From Rhodocollybia butyracea (lineage: Eukaryota; Basidiomycota; Agaricomycetes; Agaricales; Omphalotaceae): a stretch of DNA of 64,000 bases. Shown piece by piece: positions 23,780 to 35,947 of this stretch. The stretch's first letter is position 1, and every line of letters begins with the position of its first letter. The DNA lies in contig JADNRY010000039.1 in the NCBI GenBank assembly GCA_015501585.1, forward strand, positions 124,001 to 188,000, written 5' to 3'. The translations under genes and the position numbers were made by a program. The notes beneath the pieces are model-generated. The model saw nothing but the letters and a program-made list of their open reading frames with translations, searched no databases and was not told where the DNA came from.

Positions 23780-25930
23780 AAGACCCACTTGCTTTCCTTT
23801 CGCTTATCATTATATCCCATACCATTATGTAGCCACTAGACAAATCTCTGTATTTTTACGCTTTTTTTCAACGATCAACGAGTATCATTCCAAACTGTTC
23901 GCGCGCGCGTTATGAGCTAATGAGCTCTAAGATCTAAGCTCTAAGACATGAGTGATCCATTATCGTATTACTGAACAAAACGGCTTGACAACATTCTTAA
24001 TCGCAACAACCAGCCGCTCATTAATCATTCCTCTTCCAAAACGCAACTCAACCACGATTTCTGCGAGTTTCATCGGGTCATCCTTAGGCCAAGTTGTAGA
24101 CAACATGTGTGCGAAATTGAATGAAACAAAAGATTCAAAAGATTCAAAGAAAGAGAGAGAGGGAACGGGCAAGGCGAGTCAGTACGAGCGAGCATCGTGA
24201 AGCAACTAAACACACCTCATGCAACATCATTAATTAACGCTGGTGCTGCAGCCTTTCAACAGAACAAGCAAGCCGGAGCCAGAACAATATTGTAGTCGCT
24301 ACAGCGCTGCTTTTATAATGAGGGTTTGATATCTTGATAACGGTGCCATCGAACGTACCGCGGTCTTACACAATCGGGCACATTCGACGACGAACCTGAC
24401 TCGGAGGGTATATTCGCGCCATGACTGGGACTGGACTCCCGGATATTCGCGGCATTACCGAACAAAACAGCTGTACAGCTTCAACGACAAACCATCCCGC
24501 TCTTCCAAAATTCAAACGTTCAATATTCAACGTTTCATCCACGATTTCAGTGCAAATCGAAAAGCTGAAATGTTGAGGAGAGAGGGAACAGGCAAGGGCG
24601 GGGGCAAGGCAAACATCCTCGCGAAGCTAAACCAAACACACCTCATGCAACACATGCAACTTGAACATATGCCCCGTCCCGCATCCCATGAACAACTACC
24701 ATCTAGAACTTTATCCAGCCTAGGCTCCGCTCCCGCAAAGACAAGCAGTCGCGCTGTGCGCACAAAAAGGAATCTCGAGAACAGCGGCAGCCAGTGCTAG
24801 TGAACGTTGACCATTGTAGCTGTTACTCACTCTGCTGTCGAACGTAGCGCGGTCCTCCAACACATATCAGTGGCACATTCTACTGGACAGTGGGCCATGC
24901 CTGGGACGGATACTCATATTCGCGCGGACGCCCGCGCGTTGCGCTTCGAGAGATTGAAGCAGAGGTTTTTCCAGGAAACTTCTTCAACGCTGGTATTAGC
25001 TAGTCTGAAATTTGTTGATGGGGCTTTACCGTACTGCCAGCTTTTGATCACGTGCCAATCATTAGGGAAATGCAGATTCGTTCTACGAGAGAAATATACC
25101 GCACCAGGACGCGTAAAAATTCATATTTACAAGTAAGACCTACTAAGCTATCCACTTATTAAAAAATCCTGGCATTTGTGACCACTGATCTCTCAAAGCA
25201 AAATACCATCGGACCCGACGGACCGAACGGCTATTGACAAAACCGGAAACCCGCTTGAACCTACGAAGCTTGTAAGGTGTTTCCTAAGTCAATCCTGGCC
25301 AAAAAAGACCAAAAAAGTTGAAGAGTTTACTCTGATTACATTAAGGCCCTCGATATGCATTAAAAGTGCGGACCTCACGCTCAAGTTATCCTCCCTCAGC
25401 CTTTGTAGCTATCGTTGAGCTTACATAACAAATATACCTAATCGGGTATATGGAAATTTGCCGCAGTACGGTATACGCGGCGTGACTAATAGCAGACTCT
25501 ATACAAGTTTGCACTGCTCGCCTGTGAACAAACGTATAGAGTCTGCCTAGGGGAGACAAGGTATTAGCAGCGTATTAGTAAAGAGCAAAAGGCGCAATTT
25601 TGAGCGCTAATTTCAGCGCGCTTAGTACGAAAAGTAACATCCATTCAACATTCAACAGCTTTGGATTATTTGGAAATCCCTATCTTTTCGAACTGCGGCC
25701 TGTCATCTCATAACCAAGGAACCGCAAACGCTCCTACGCAGTAACTCTCTCTGCCCCAACTCAGACTCTCGTCTTCCAAAACGCTGTCACGCGGCCGTTC
25801 AACGAAGAATTCTTTTCTATGCAGAAATCACGAAGCGCTGAGCTTGCATCCTGATTGCAGCAAAGAAGGCACGAAAGGGAAAGGGTCGCCCACACTAACG
25901 ATGAACCGGATAGGCTTTAGCTTTAGTGAA
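23780..25930. repeat. Diverged segmental duplicate, copy 2
   Basis: Corresponds in order to 18960-21400 (see that entry), with many small differences. No supported gene. A perfect-stem hairpin lies at 25492-25546. Confidence 0.5.
25492..25546. repeat. Inverted repeat, about 18-bp arms
   Basis: GCAGACTCTATAC..GTTTG at 25492-25512 and its complement at 25529-25546 flank a 16-nt loop. It could be a small MITE remnant or a rho-like structural element. No TSD was identified. Confidence 0.6.
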
Positions 25931-26002
25931 CACTTGTATAAGCACTGCTAACAAAAAACACTAACAAGTTCTCCAATAACACTACTGTGTTGCTTTTCCT
26001 CT

Positions 26003-27086
26003 CTACCGGTGCGAGCCTGGCCCTGGCCCTGGCGGCGCTGGTGCTATTTTTCGTAACTTTGCAGCGACTGGTACTGCTTGCTCATGATGCCCAGATTCTT
26101 TTCTCTTGGAAGCCTCCGCCGCGGCCACGTGGCCCCTGTCCTTCTTCAGGCTCATTTCGCGTCTATCACGTCCATCGATCTCTCCCTTCAGCTCTGCCCA
26201 CCGCGGGTCCCCGAACTGCCCATGCGGGAACCGAGCCCAAAAGCGCTCATCAAACGCAGCCCATTGCTCTGCCGGTAGTTCCTTTTTGGCGTATCTGCCC
26301 ATCGTGGACACGGACCTCCCATCTGCGTCGAGCTGATAAACCGAAATGTAAACAAGCTTCCCGTCGTCCCCCGACCTCATGCGCCAACCTACACATGGCC
26401 TGTGCTTGCAAAGAGCGTCGCGTCCCTCGAACACAAACACACACACGCCATTCATCTTGGTCCACGCAGTGTCTTCTTTGGTGAATTCGTTGGTGTAACG
26501 GATATCATTTTGTCCAAAATTGGCTCTCCCCAGTGCGTCCTTGATGCTCCAAGTCATCTCCTTTCTGTCTTTGGTCCCGAACTCCAGATTGGTATTAATA
26601 TCAAGCTTGGGATGATCAACCGGTGGCACGGTAAGATCAAGCACGGTCTCGGTATGAGCAAGCACGGTAGCTCTATATGGGCCGCTCCACTAGTTAATAG
26701 TCGTGAATAAACGAACGCAAAAAAATTGTCTAGTTGATCCTAACCTCTTCTTTGCGGAGTGGCGCACTCTCAGCGCGAGGAGGCGCATCTGAGGAATGGA
26801 CGGAGTGTGAAGGAGAGCCGGGAGGATGTGTATTTGAGGAATGGATGGAGTTTGAAGGAGAGCCGGGAGGAGGTGCATCCGAGGAGTAGATGGAGTTTGA
26901 ACGAGAGCTGGGAAACATGGAATTTGTGTGGCCAAAAATGAACTCGGGTTGTTCGTCGAAGGAATTCATGACCTCTGAGGGCGGACTCGACCTTTTGTGG
27001 CGATCCATGGGCATTGCATGCACATCAGAGATGAGCATGGCGGCAAGGAGGAGCCCAAAGCAATGGATATGTGGTGCGATCAGCAT
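26003..27086 (-). CDS. Secreted CKxxPCxGW-family protein, copy 2
   Basis: Exons 27086-26745 and 26689-26003, phase-0 intron, 342 residues. The signal peptide is nearly identical to copy 1 (ISDVHA). Repeats include NSIYSSDAPPPGSPS, NSIHSSNTHPPGSPS and HSVHSSDAPP. Exon 2 starts WSGPYRATVLAHTETVLDL and holds CKHRPCVGWRMRSGDDGKLVY, DWAAFDERFWARFP-like residues (here QWAAFDERFWARFP) and an RKESGHHEQ/APAPPGPGPG tail. The tail is unlike copies 1 and 3, consistent with rapid C-terminal change in this family. Confidence 0.75.
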
Positions 27087-27145
27087 CGCAAAAGAGCTGG
27101 AAAGTCTTCAGGTAGTGTGAAGGGTAAAAGAGGGTAAAGTGGGTG

Positions 27146-27161
27146 AACTGAGCCAGCAGTT
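27146..27161. promoter_or_regulatory. Shared upstream motif of the secreted family (copy 3)
   Basis: AACTGAGCCAGCAGTT lies 60 bp upstream of 27086. The TATATAAAAT box is on the minus strand at 27196-27187, with CCAAT beside it. Confidence 0.6.
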
Positions 27162-27199
27162 AGCCCTTACCATCAGGTCGTTCCCTATTTTATATATCA

Positions 27200-27790
27200 T
27201 TGGCCAAAACGGCGCAAAACGCAACATATCAGTGAAACATGTAACAGCAGTGCGGTTGCGGCATGGCGGAACAGATAAATTTCAACTCTGGGTCAACGCT
27301 GGGTACAGTACTGGTACAGTGGTGTTGGCCGGGGACAGGAGGGGACAGGTCAATTTTGCGCTACTACCCGGCGAAGGTCGAACCTGCAACTGGACCTCGG
27401 ACCTGGCCACAGGTTTATGTTCTTTTCCCACCGGTTTTCACCCTGATAAACTCATTCTGCGTATCGAACTGGTGAAAAGAAATATTTAAAGCAGTCAGAT
27501 GAGCGAACGGTCATCCCAAAAAAAAATATCAGACTCACCCGTCATTTTGTTCTCCATTTGCTGTAAGTACATCATGTTTGTGACCGGAGTAGCCACAACC
27601 AATACCAGCACCTCCGATCCCTCCAAATCCTTTCAGATAAGTAGGTCTTCGAACATCATTTACGGACCTTTTCGCCGTCAAAGTCTAAAGACATATCCCA
27701 GCTAAAATTTTGAAACTTGAGGACCACTGGAATGTTTCTCGCTGTTGAACCCATGTTCAGACACGATACTTGGATTTTACTGAGCCATGA
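27200..27790. repeat. 5'-flank repeat, copy 2
   Basis: Copy of the block at 23060-23520 with extra internal sequence (CACCGGTTTTCACCCTGATA and a GATGAGCGAACGGTCATCC segment) that is shared with the distant copy at 36190-36740. Confidence 0.7.
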
Positions 27791-28240
27791 GTTATTGAAT
27801 TGCTAAGGTCTATGCGGGCCATGACCGCGATTGTCCCAGACGTTGGTTATCTTGTTACAACTTATGCGGCGTTCAACTATTCTCTCTATGCAGCCCCAGT
27901 GCTCTTAGCTCTATTCACGCTTGGAGCTCCCCATCGACATCCTATATCAAATGCATGGATGTCGACTTGATGTACGATGATGAACAAACATATGTACATT
28001 CCTGGGGAGTGGGCTGAGAGGGTGGGCCGTTTCAGGAAGACTCGGAACGAGATTCAAAGTGGAAAAAGAGCAGCAGCAGGAGCAGGAGCAGAAATCCCTT
28101 GATCCCAATACGCTTCAAAAACTCCGCACATGCTACAGTCAGCAATGCTATGTTCTACGCACCCCACGGCACTGACATTGACTCTTTCGGATTGCAGCAA
28201 AGAAGGGAAAGGGTCCGCCGCTCGTCGGTGCTACCAATCA
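27790..28240 (+). pseudogene. F-box-like exon 1 relic with lysine/serine-rich piece
   Basis: Contains AAFNYSLYA, TLGAPHRHP and YDDEQTYVHSWG pieces, then a SSSRSRSRNPLIPIRFKNS and VSNAMFYAPHG piece. All correspond in order to exon 1 of the tandem F-box-like genes but in shifting frames. Confidence 0.6.
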
Positions 28241-28396
28241 TTGATTAATATCCTTAGGCTTTAGCTTTGGTGGATACTTGTATTAGCGCTGCTAACAAGA
28301 ACACTACAGGTTTTCCGGTACACCACTGCGTTACTCTTCCCCTCTACTAGTGCGAGGGCCCAGGCGGCGCCGGTGATAATTTTCAGCGACTGGTGG

Positions 28397-29507
28397 CTAA
28401 TGTACGCCTAGATTTCTTTTTCTTGGGGCCCCTTTTCGCTTCCGGCCCTGTTCCTTCAACCGTTTCTCCCCGCTACTTGCATTCCTGTTATTTTCCCTTC
28501 GGTCTATTTCGCGTTTGTGCTGTCTATCGATGCTTTGTTTCAGCACTCCCCACTCCGGGTCTGCGAACCTCTCGCTAGGGAACCTCGCCCAAAACTGTTT
28601 ATCATACGCGGCCCAGTCATCTGGCGATGGTTCTGGCAATGGTTCTGGCAATGGCTCTGGAGATGGTTTTGACGAGGGTTTTGTTTTTGGGTATCTGTAC
28701 GGGTCTACTTTGGGGTCGCGCTTCCCTTCCTTGTCGAGCTGATACACCGACACGTAAATAAGCTTCCCGTTGTCCACCGATCGCATGCGCCACCCCACAC
28801 ACGGCCTGTTCTTACACAGCGCGCCGAGGCCCTCGAGCATAAACACACTCAGGCCCCTGGTCCCGGTCAATGTAGTGACTGTTTCGGTGAGTTTGTTGGT
28901 GTAACTGATAGATCGTGGAAGATTGCTGCTGCCCATTGCATCCTTGATGCTCCTAGTGATCTGCCTTCTGTCCGCAGTCCCGAACACCAGATCGGTATCA
29001 ATATCAAGCTTGGTAGGATCAACCGGTGCCACGGTAAGGTCAAGCACGGTCTCGGTATGAGCAAGCACGGTAGCTCTATATGGAAAGTCCCACTAGTAAT
29101 AGTCGTGAGTAAATGGAAGCAAAAAATTGTCTAGTTGATTCTACCTCGTATTCCTCGCTCTTAGACTGGGCGGGAGGAGGCGCATCTGAGGAATGGACAG
29201 AGTTTGAAGAAGGGTTGGGAGGAGGTGTATTTGAGGAATGAATGGACTTTGAAGGGGGGTCGGGAGGAGGTGCATCTGAGGAGTAGATGGAGTGTGAAGG
29301 AGAGCCTGGAGGAGGTGTATACGAGGAATGGATGGAGTTTGAAGTCGGAAACATGGAATTTGTGTCGCCAAAAGTGAACCTGGGTTGTTCGAGGGGATAG
29401 TACGTGACCTCTGGCTTGGCGCGATCCATGGGCATTGCATGCACATCAGAGATGAGCATGGCGGCAAGGAGGAGCCCAAAGCAATGGATATGTGGTGCGA
29501 TCAGCAT
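28397..29507 (-). CDS. Secreted CKxxPCxGW-family protein, copy 3
   Basis: Exons 29507-29145 and 29092-28397, phase-0 intron, 352 residues. An open frame continues upstream to 29825, but the start at 29507 matches the MLIAPHIHCFGLLLAAM signal peptide of the other copies. NSIHSS/PPP repeats occupy about residues 55-115. Exon 2 has CKNRPCVGWRMRSVDNGKLIY, a PSPEPLPEPLPEP-like insert (repeat of EPLP), DWAAYDKQFWARFPSERFAD and a basic KRKG-rich tail. Confidence 0.75.
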
Positions 29508-29566
29508 CGCAAAAGAGCTGGAAAGTGTTCGGGTAGTGTGGTGGGTAAAAGAGGGTGAAGCGGGTG

Positions 29567-29582
29567 AACTGAGCCAGCAGTT
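29567..29582. promoter_or_regulatory. Shared upstream motif of the secreted family (copy 4)
   Basis: AACTGAGCCAGCAGTT lies 60 bp upstream of 29507, with TATATAAAAT on the minus strand at 29617-29608. Confidence 0.6.
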
Positions 29583-29699
29583 AGCCCTTACCATCAGGTC
29601 GTTCCCTATTTTATATATCATTATCATTGGCCAAAACGGCGCAAAACGCAACATGTCCCCGACTCTGACCGAAGGGAAGGGAGGGTCTTGTAGGTGCCA

Positions 29700-32190
29700 A
29701 TTGAGTGTTGGATTCTTCAAAAACCGCCAGATCGGGTAGTTCTTTCCCACCTGATCTTCAGCCGCCGTGCCAGTTGTTTCATGTCGAGCCGCTATGCCGG
29801 CTAGTCTGTTTTTGCGGGCGCACATGACCTACCGGCATCACCAAGGCATGGCAATTCTTCTCGTTCCTCGTACTTCCCCTCTTTTGAGCTTGCTTTCACA
29901 ATTTATAATTCACTCTTCTGAACAATCTTGAAACAAACCGCTCGGCATATGTAATTGAAAGGAATATCCCTTTCTGGGATATATCCGGAACGAGCTCTCC
30001 ATTTGTGATAAACCCAACCAATACTAATAGGTTTTCAAGTTGAGCCGTACCGAGTAAGCGCTTGCGCGCTTACTCTACTTCCGTCGTTCCGACCAAGTTC
30101 CAACTCTCCCGAGTATTCCTGCTATTTCTAGGGAATCAATGCCATTTCTTAAACAATCAGTGTATGTACATCAACTCTCTAATGAGCAGCATTGCACTCC
30201 ATTATCCTGTCAACTTCTACATGTTTAAGTAAATGATTATACTTAGCCTTAGAGTGATTCATAACTCTCTACTACTGTATGATTACAACTGTTTCTTGGC
30301 TTAGCAGTATCTTATCCCACTTATTGTGGCAGGTAGTTGCCCGGTTGTACCAGTGCCTTCAGACAAATTATCCTCTATTGGAAGTACTTTAATTACCTCA
30401 GCGCTAGGTGTTTGGTTGTTTTGCAGTCTTACATATATGCATTTGATTACCTAGGACATGACACTAGCTAGATTAACCACCAAGTTTAAAAGGACGCAAC
30501 AGTTGTGCAACAGCAAGCAATGAGTACAACAATAAGTCTGGCACACAATGGGATGCAACTCATAAATGTCTCAGTGGAGTGCATCTCGAGAGCAAAACTA
30601 AGGGTGATGATACATCAAGAAGTCCGATGCACATTGGGATATAACTGATACATGAGAGTGAAGAATGCAAGCATAAAACATTTCAAGAGCAAAGGATATA
30701 AGGTCAGTTTTCATCATTTAATGTACTTTGTGATCAAAATACATTGATTCTACTGACCTGATGTACTTTGAGCGAGTATTTCTACTGCATGTATGTACAT
30801 GTCTCTCTGTGTTCTTCTTCTTCTGTACTTGGTGTTGTGATAGGCTCCTGAGGGTAAAAAGGCGGCAACGAGTATATTCCGGTTGTCCTCTCCGTGACGG
30901 TCAGAAGAGAGAGACAAACGGATGCAGAAGCATCCGCTGACTACAGTTTTGTATCTACGTAAGATTACGAGCTTGGAATGACAAATCCCAAATCCAACAC
31001 TTGGGGCTTGACTTGGGGCAAACTTGGGGTCACATCTTGTTCCTTTATCCTACATTATTTGCTGTTGCTCTAGTCCTTACTAGCTCTTATTTCTTATACT
31101 GATTATGTATAACTGATCATTAACTTTCACTAGCACTGGATTGACTTCATTTGAGTGCAGATAAATGATAAGATCCGACGGATGGCAAAGTCATGTGCGA
31201 AAACATGAGCGCCAAAGTCGCGTCGCGTCGCGTACCAGGAAGCGAGCAAATATCACTGAAGCCTCTGTCCTTGATTCTTGCAAAGAGATGATGGCTGCTG
31301 AATACTTCATCCATTGTCTCATCTAGCCGTCACTGAGATTGATTTGGCTGAAGCCTTGAAGACCCTCAAAGAGAAAGCCACCGCTTTTAATGCCCTCCCT
31401 TTATGTTTGGGCAGAGCTCAGATGGCCGATCGGGTCAAGGCCAATGTTAATCTCCCAAGCGCTAGCCATAGAAATACAAGCCTGTGAACTCACTGACGAG
31501 GTTGAAGAGACCTTTCCAGCTGTGTGGAAAGCTATTGGGGAGGCTTGCAATGCCGCCGAGACATAAATTGTAACAATAGTATTGGAAATGAGCACATACG
31601 AACTGCCCACGGCTTGCGAGTTGGGGAACACTGTAAACATTTGTAGCATAAGCGGTGGTGGTACTGCAAGAAGTCCGACTCTGTGCAATGGGATGCAACT
31701 GATACATGAGAGTGAAGAATGCGAGCAATGAGCATAAAACATTTTGAGAGCAAACAAGCCCAATACTACTAAGTTGGGGCAGCATGAGCAGCATCGGCAG
31801 CGGCTGCTACATGCTGTATCTGCCAGGATTTGGAGCGACACGAGCGATCAACATAAGAGGAGCGCTTGAGCCATTCCGAGTGACGGGTGTTTCTTCAACG
31901 ACGGCGCTATCTTGCTGCCGGAGAACAAATCGCGCGAGCATGTGACGATCATGTGCTCCGGCGCTTAATCGTTCCGTTGGATCATTATCTATCTCTGCCT
32001 GTCAGTATCCAATTATGGCATCTAATAGCATCTAATGCACACCTAGTCAGAGTCAAAAGACTAGTACATGCTTTTGAATGTCTACAATGCCAACAAAGTA
32101 CACAAACAAAGTACATTTTTTGATCTAAAGTAGGATGTACCCGAACACCGAAGTATGATCAATAGGCCTCTTTAAATGATGAAAACCGAC
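29700..32190. other. Gene-poor region with old, diverged repeats
   Basis: No supported gene. A unit with GATACATGAGAGTGAAGAATGC and AGCATAAAACATTT occurs at about 30650-30690 and 31690-31745, with a third weaker copy near 30500-30590. A palindromic hairpin GAGTAAGCGC/GCGCTTACTC lies at about 30051-30074. The segment 31060-31200 reappears inverted at 35330-35450. A short frame at about 31335-31475 (EIDLAEALKTLKEKATAFNALP) looks protein-like but is isolated. Confidence 0.4.
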
Positions 32191-32350
32191 GTCATAAAAG
32201 GAGTCCAATACTAAGCTGGGGCAGTAGCATGATTGGGAGCAGTGTTGGAGGTGGCTTGCTACATGCTGTATCTGCTGAAATTTCTGTGCGGCACAATTTA
32301 TTGATGTGGTTGAGGCAAGGTTGAGGGAGGAGCGCTTGAGCCATTCTGTG

Positions 32351-32583
32351 TGTTGTATTTCGCCGATTGGATATGATACAACTCCGACTGTACTTATTAA
32401 TCATTACTTATCCGGTTACTGATACTTTGTATGTACCGGACCACCTTAGTAATATTTACTACAGTACACAGTATATAAGGCCTTCTCTGAGGCCGGTATC
32501 TATAGTGCTCAATCTAGTCTCTTCTGTCTCTCAAGCCTCATGGCTTATTCAGTCCCTGCGCCGAGGCCCGAGTATTTACAACA
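32351..32583. mobile_element. Solo LTR with 5-bp TSD CTGTG
   Basis: A 233-bp unit begins TGTTGTA and ends TACAACA (perfect 7-bp terminal inverted ends, TG..CA), flanked by CTGTG at 32346-32350 and 32584-32588. It contains a TATATAAGG box near 32473. A diverged paralogous site without the LTR is at about 31870-31910 (CATTCCGAGTGACGGG, TTTCTTCAACGACGGC), which supports insertion. A second copy lies inverted at 35455-35930. Confidence 0.85.
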
Positions 32584-32614
32584 CTGTGTTCCTTCAACAA
32601 CGGCACTATACTCC

Positions 32615-32973
32615 ATCAGGAAAAGCCGTTTTTGCTTAGGTGACCCCAGAGTGGCCTAAAGCAAACTAGGTGACCTATGAATCCTATGGCATCCTAGGAA
32701 TTTGGGCTCGTCCCTTGCCAGTCAAGGCTCTTGAGGGTTCCCTAGGGTATCCTAGGCAAGCCAGGGAAAGCCTAGGTTTGCCCAGGTTTGCCCAGGTGTT
32801 CCCCAGGAGCACCTGGGCAAACCTGGGCAGACCTAGGCTTGCCTAGGGAATCCTCAAGAGCCTTGACTGGCAAGGGACGAGCCCAAATTCCTAGGATGCC
32901 ATAGGATTCATAGGTCACCTAGTTTGCTTTAGGCCACTCTGGGGTCACCTAGGCAAAAACGGCTTTTCCTGAT
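32615..32973. mobile_element. 359-bp near-perfect palindromic (foldback) element
   Basis: The two halves are almost exact reverse complements: the outer arms begin ATCAGGAAAAGCCG and end CGGCTTTTCCTGAT. The core is CCCAGGTG..CACCTGGG, leaving almost no loop. The left arm has about 20 extra bases near 32750-32770. CCTAGG and CCCAGG words recur throughout. No coding capacity. It is probably a foldback/MITE-type non-autonomous element; no clean TSD was seen. Confidence 0.8.
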
Positions 32974-32989
32974 GTCCCTCTATCAGAGG

Positions 32990-35180
32990 ATGTTCTTTTG
33001 GTGAGTTCTTCCCAGATTTGTCCAGACAATTCTCTGGGTGTTCTCCAGGAGTCTCCAGGTTTATTGTCACCAGCCTGGACCCATCCTCTGGGCCTCTCAC
33101 TTGGACATTTGAAGTTGTAGCATATTTATCCACAGGTGGAGTGATAAACTGACTTCTCTCTATCCTAACTCTGCCAGGTATGTTCTCATATCATGCATAT
33201 CATCCGTTTGACAATATTCCTTACAGTTTCTTGATTATTGCTATGCCAGTAATTATTGTAGCAGCTCTTTTTGTGTCTGGGAGTCCCACACATAGTTTTT
33301 CAACCATTTCCTGCTTCCTATTCCTATTTTCTATCTACTCCTGTACTCTTGTTTCTTTGCACCTTGCTCAATAAATCCCAGCTTCACCTCCTCAACGCGG
33401 CGGTGGGTGACAATTTACCTGACCTTATTTAAACTCCGCTACCTTATGGCTACCTTATGTATTAAATCTACCTTAAACTACCTTAAACGACCTTTAAGGA
33501 CCTTAAAGGACCTTATTGAACAATTTACCTTATTTGACCTTATTACCTTATTGTACCTTATCTTAAAACCAAAAGATATAGAGCTCACGCTTGCCCCAAT
33601 TGCTTACCAGCATTCCCTATGCAATATTCCAGTTAATTTTGGTAACATAGAATGCTAATTCATATGTAGGCTATACTTGAGCGATACCATTTGGCATTTC
33701 AGCCAAGTTCTTGTTACCATAAGCACCCAATTAGCTCCTAATAGGCTGGTCATCGGATGATCCAAACCTGGTGTATTGTTGCACAATACTTCCACTGGAC
33801 AGAAGTTGGCAAAGTGCTGCTACATACGTTCCTTCATGTACAACCTTATTAGATGAAATAGTGGGTTAAATGGATAACTCGGCCACAACTACTTAGTATA
33901 GAACTAAGAATACTTGTCGGTACTTGGTAATCTTAGAAATAATGTTTGAGCATGTTTGTAGACAGTGGGAAATCCTTGATCACATTCGTAAGGTAGCGGA
34001 CTGACGATTTCAATATAGATAAGGTAGCGGAGTTTGAAAAATAAGGTCGAGCCTGGTCGACTTTGATGGCTTCATTTTTGAAGTATTTCGCCTGGGTTCA
34101 AGGACACTAGTACTTGGGCATATTAAGCCAGCTCTAAATTGATAAATGAAGCAAGGTATTACTGATTTTTAGCTGTCGAATGTTTTATACCTTACTGACA
34201 ATTTGATCAACTTGATGGCGCTGGGCGGTCACTGAGGTATGTGCAAATCATGCCGCCCTTACTGCATTCTATACTAACATGTTCTATGTCGTAGAGACTT
34301 ACGGTTCGGATTGAAGAAGTCCCGTAACCGCTCGTCTGGAACAAGTATGAGGATCGGTCCTTTCATCTTTAATCCTTTTATTTTCTCGCCATTTCTATGT
34401 ACCGCGCTGGCGTAAGTATTTAAATCAGATTACTTACGATATTGCACCCCAGTTAAATCACTCGACGTGTTCCAACTTCCTGGGATCGTATTTACTTGTT
34501 TACATGATAACACGCGGCCGAAAAAAATACCACCAAAACTCACGATGTCTAGCAACGGCGCGATTCCACCGCCTATCCCAGAAATCCCCGAAGACAAGAA
34601 TTTGACGGAGTGTACGCCTATCCTGAGCACCCATAGAACAAAAAATTAAGAACACTCTCAAAAGCCAAGGTATAATCGGATACATGGATGGGACAATCTT
34701 AAGTTTACTGTGTTGGTCGTCACACGCATCATGCCCCAGTCAACCTGCACACACTTGCATGTATTATGCAATATCTATGCACGGCCTACTAGTAAACATG
34801 TGACCTGCACACATTTGGACTGCATGGCAAGATATATGTGGATTGTACAAGGAGTGTATGTGCTTTTGGTTAAGGACTACAGGGTTTGTAAAGAATCATA
34901 GTGTGGAACTAGTATACTTAAATTTTGACTAAGATGAACAGAAGATGAAGGTAAATAATGTTGTAGTATCAACATTGTACAAGGCAGACGTCATTAGAAT
35001 GAACTATGCAGTTTGCTTGGGTGGTCACTCAATCATAAGGTAGTGTAGTGGCGTTCTAGCCGAGATTTCCCGGTAACTTGTCATAAGTGTGGGAACCCAT
35101 AAGTACCTTATTTGATATTAAAATAAGGTCGAATAAGGGAGATAAGGTAGAAAAATAAGGTAAATTGCTCACACTCTCAA
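32990..35180. repeat. Region with ACCTTA arrays, possible inverted-repeat element
   Basis: An array of ACCTTA-type words lies at about 33410-33560. Complementary TAAGGT words occur at about 33985-34060 and 35095-35165. The outer ends CAATTTACCT (33410) and AGGTAAATTG (35159) are inverted, both preceded or followed by an AACGCGGC word, so 33.4-35.2 kb may be one element. Inside, a 35-codon frame at 34545-34649 starts MSSNGAIPPPIPEIPEDKN and may be the 5' end of a truncated gene. Nothing else is supported. Confidence 0.35.
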
Positions 35181-35454
35181 CGCGGCTGCTTTTTCAACTA
35201 ATCACACAGTGATTTTTCTTGAATAGTGCCCACAGCTGGTTAGCAATCCATACCAGGGGCCAAGTTTCTCTTTGTAATTGTGAGAAGTACTGGAATTTGT
35301 TCACTCCCTGTGCATGCGACGCAAACGTGACTTTATCATCTGTTGGATCATATCATTTATCTGCACTCAAACATTGCTCAAACAAAGTCAATCAAGCGCT
35401 AGTGAAAGTTAATGATCAGTTAAGCATAGTCAGTAGCAGAAATAAGAGTAAGCA

Positions 35455-35930
35455 TGTTGTAAATACTCGGCGCAGGCAACTGAATAAGCCGTGAGGCTTG
35501 AGAGATAGAAGATAACTGGATAACTATAGATACTGTTGTAGTTGCCGATCCGACGATGACATCATGTCAATCCGGTACTAATTCTCTTCCGACGTTGCTT
35601 ACTGATGTACTTACTAATACTTACCAAGGTAGTAGAACCTCGTAGATTACTCTAGAATAGCTATGCTGTAGTATATAAGGCCTACCTCCAAGGCCAAGTA
35701 GTATAACAGTTATCTTCTCTTATCCCTCATTGCCTGAGCCTCACAGCTCTGAGTCCCCACTGCGCCGGATACCTACGACAGATACTGGCCTCAGAGAAGG
35801 CCTTATATACTGTGTACTGTAATAAATATTACTAAGGTGGTCCAGTACATACAAAGTATCAGTAACCGGATAAGTTATGATTAATAAGTACAGTCGGAGT
35901 TGTATCATATCCAATTGGTGAAATACAACA
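35455..35930. mobile_element. Solo LTR (inverted copy) with TSD AAGCA, interrupted
   Basis: The reverse complement of the LTR at 32351-32583, with the same TGTTGTA..TACAACA ends, flanked by AAGCA at 35450-35454 and 35931-35935. It is interrupted by another solo LTR (35534-35780). Removing the insert and one TSD leaves about 224 bp, close to the 233 bp of the intact copy. Confidence 0.85.
35534..35780. mobile_element. Nested solo LTR with TSD GATAC
   Basis: A 247-bp unit beginning TGTTGTAG and ending CTACGACA, flanked by GATAC at 35529-35533 and 35781-35785. It contains a TATATAAGG box near 35673. It is related in layout, but not identical, to the LTR it sits in. Confidence 0.85.
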
Positions 35931-35947
35931 AAGCAAGTACTAGATTA

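Noticed and set aside
33407..33658. Plus-strand ORF with LKDLIEQFTLF-like sequence
   Set aside because: Translation of the ACCTTA repeat; low-complexity origin.
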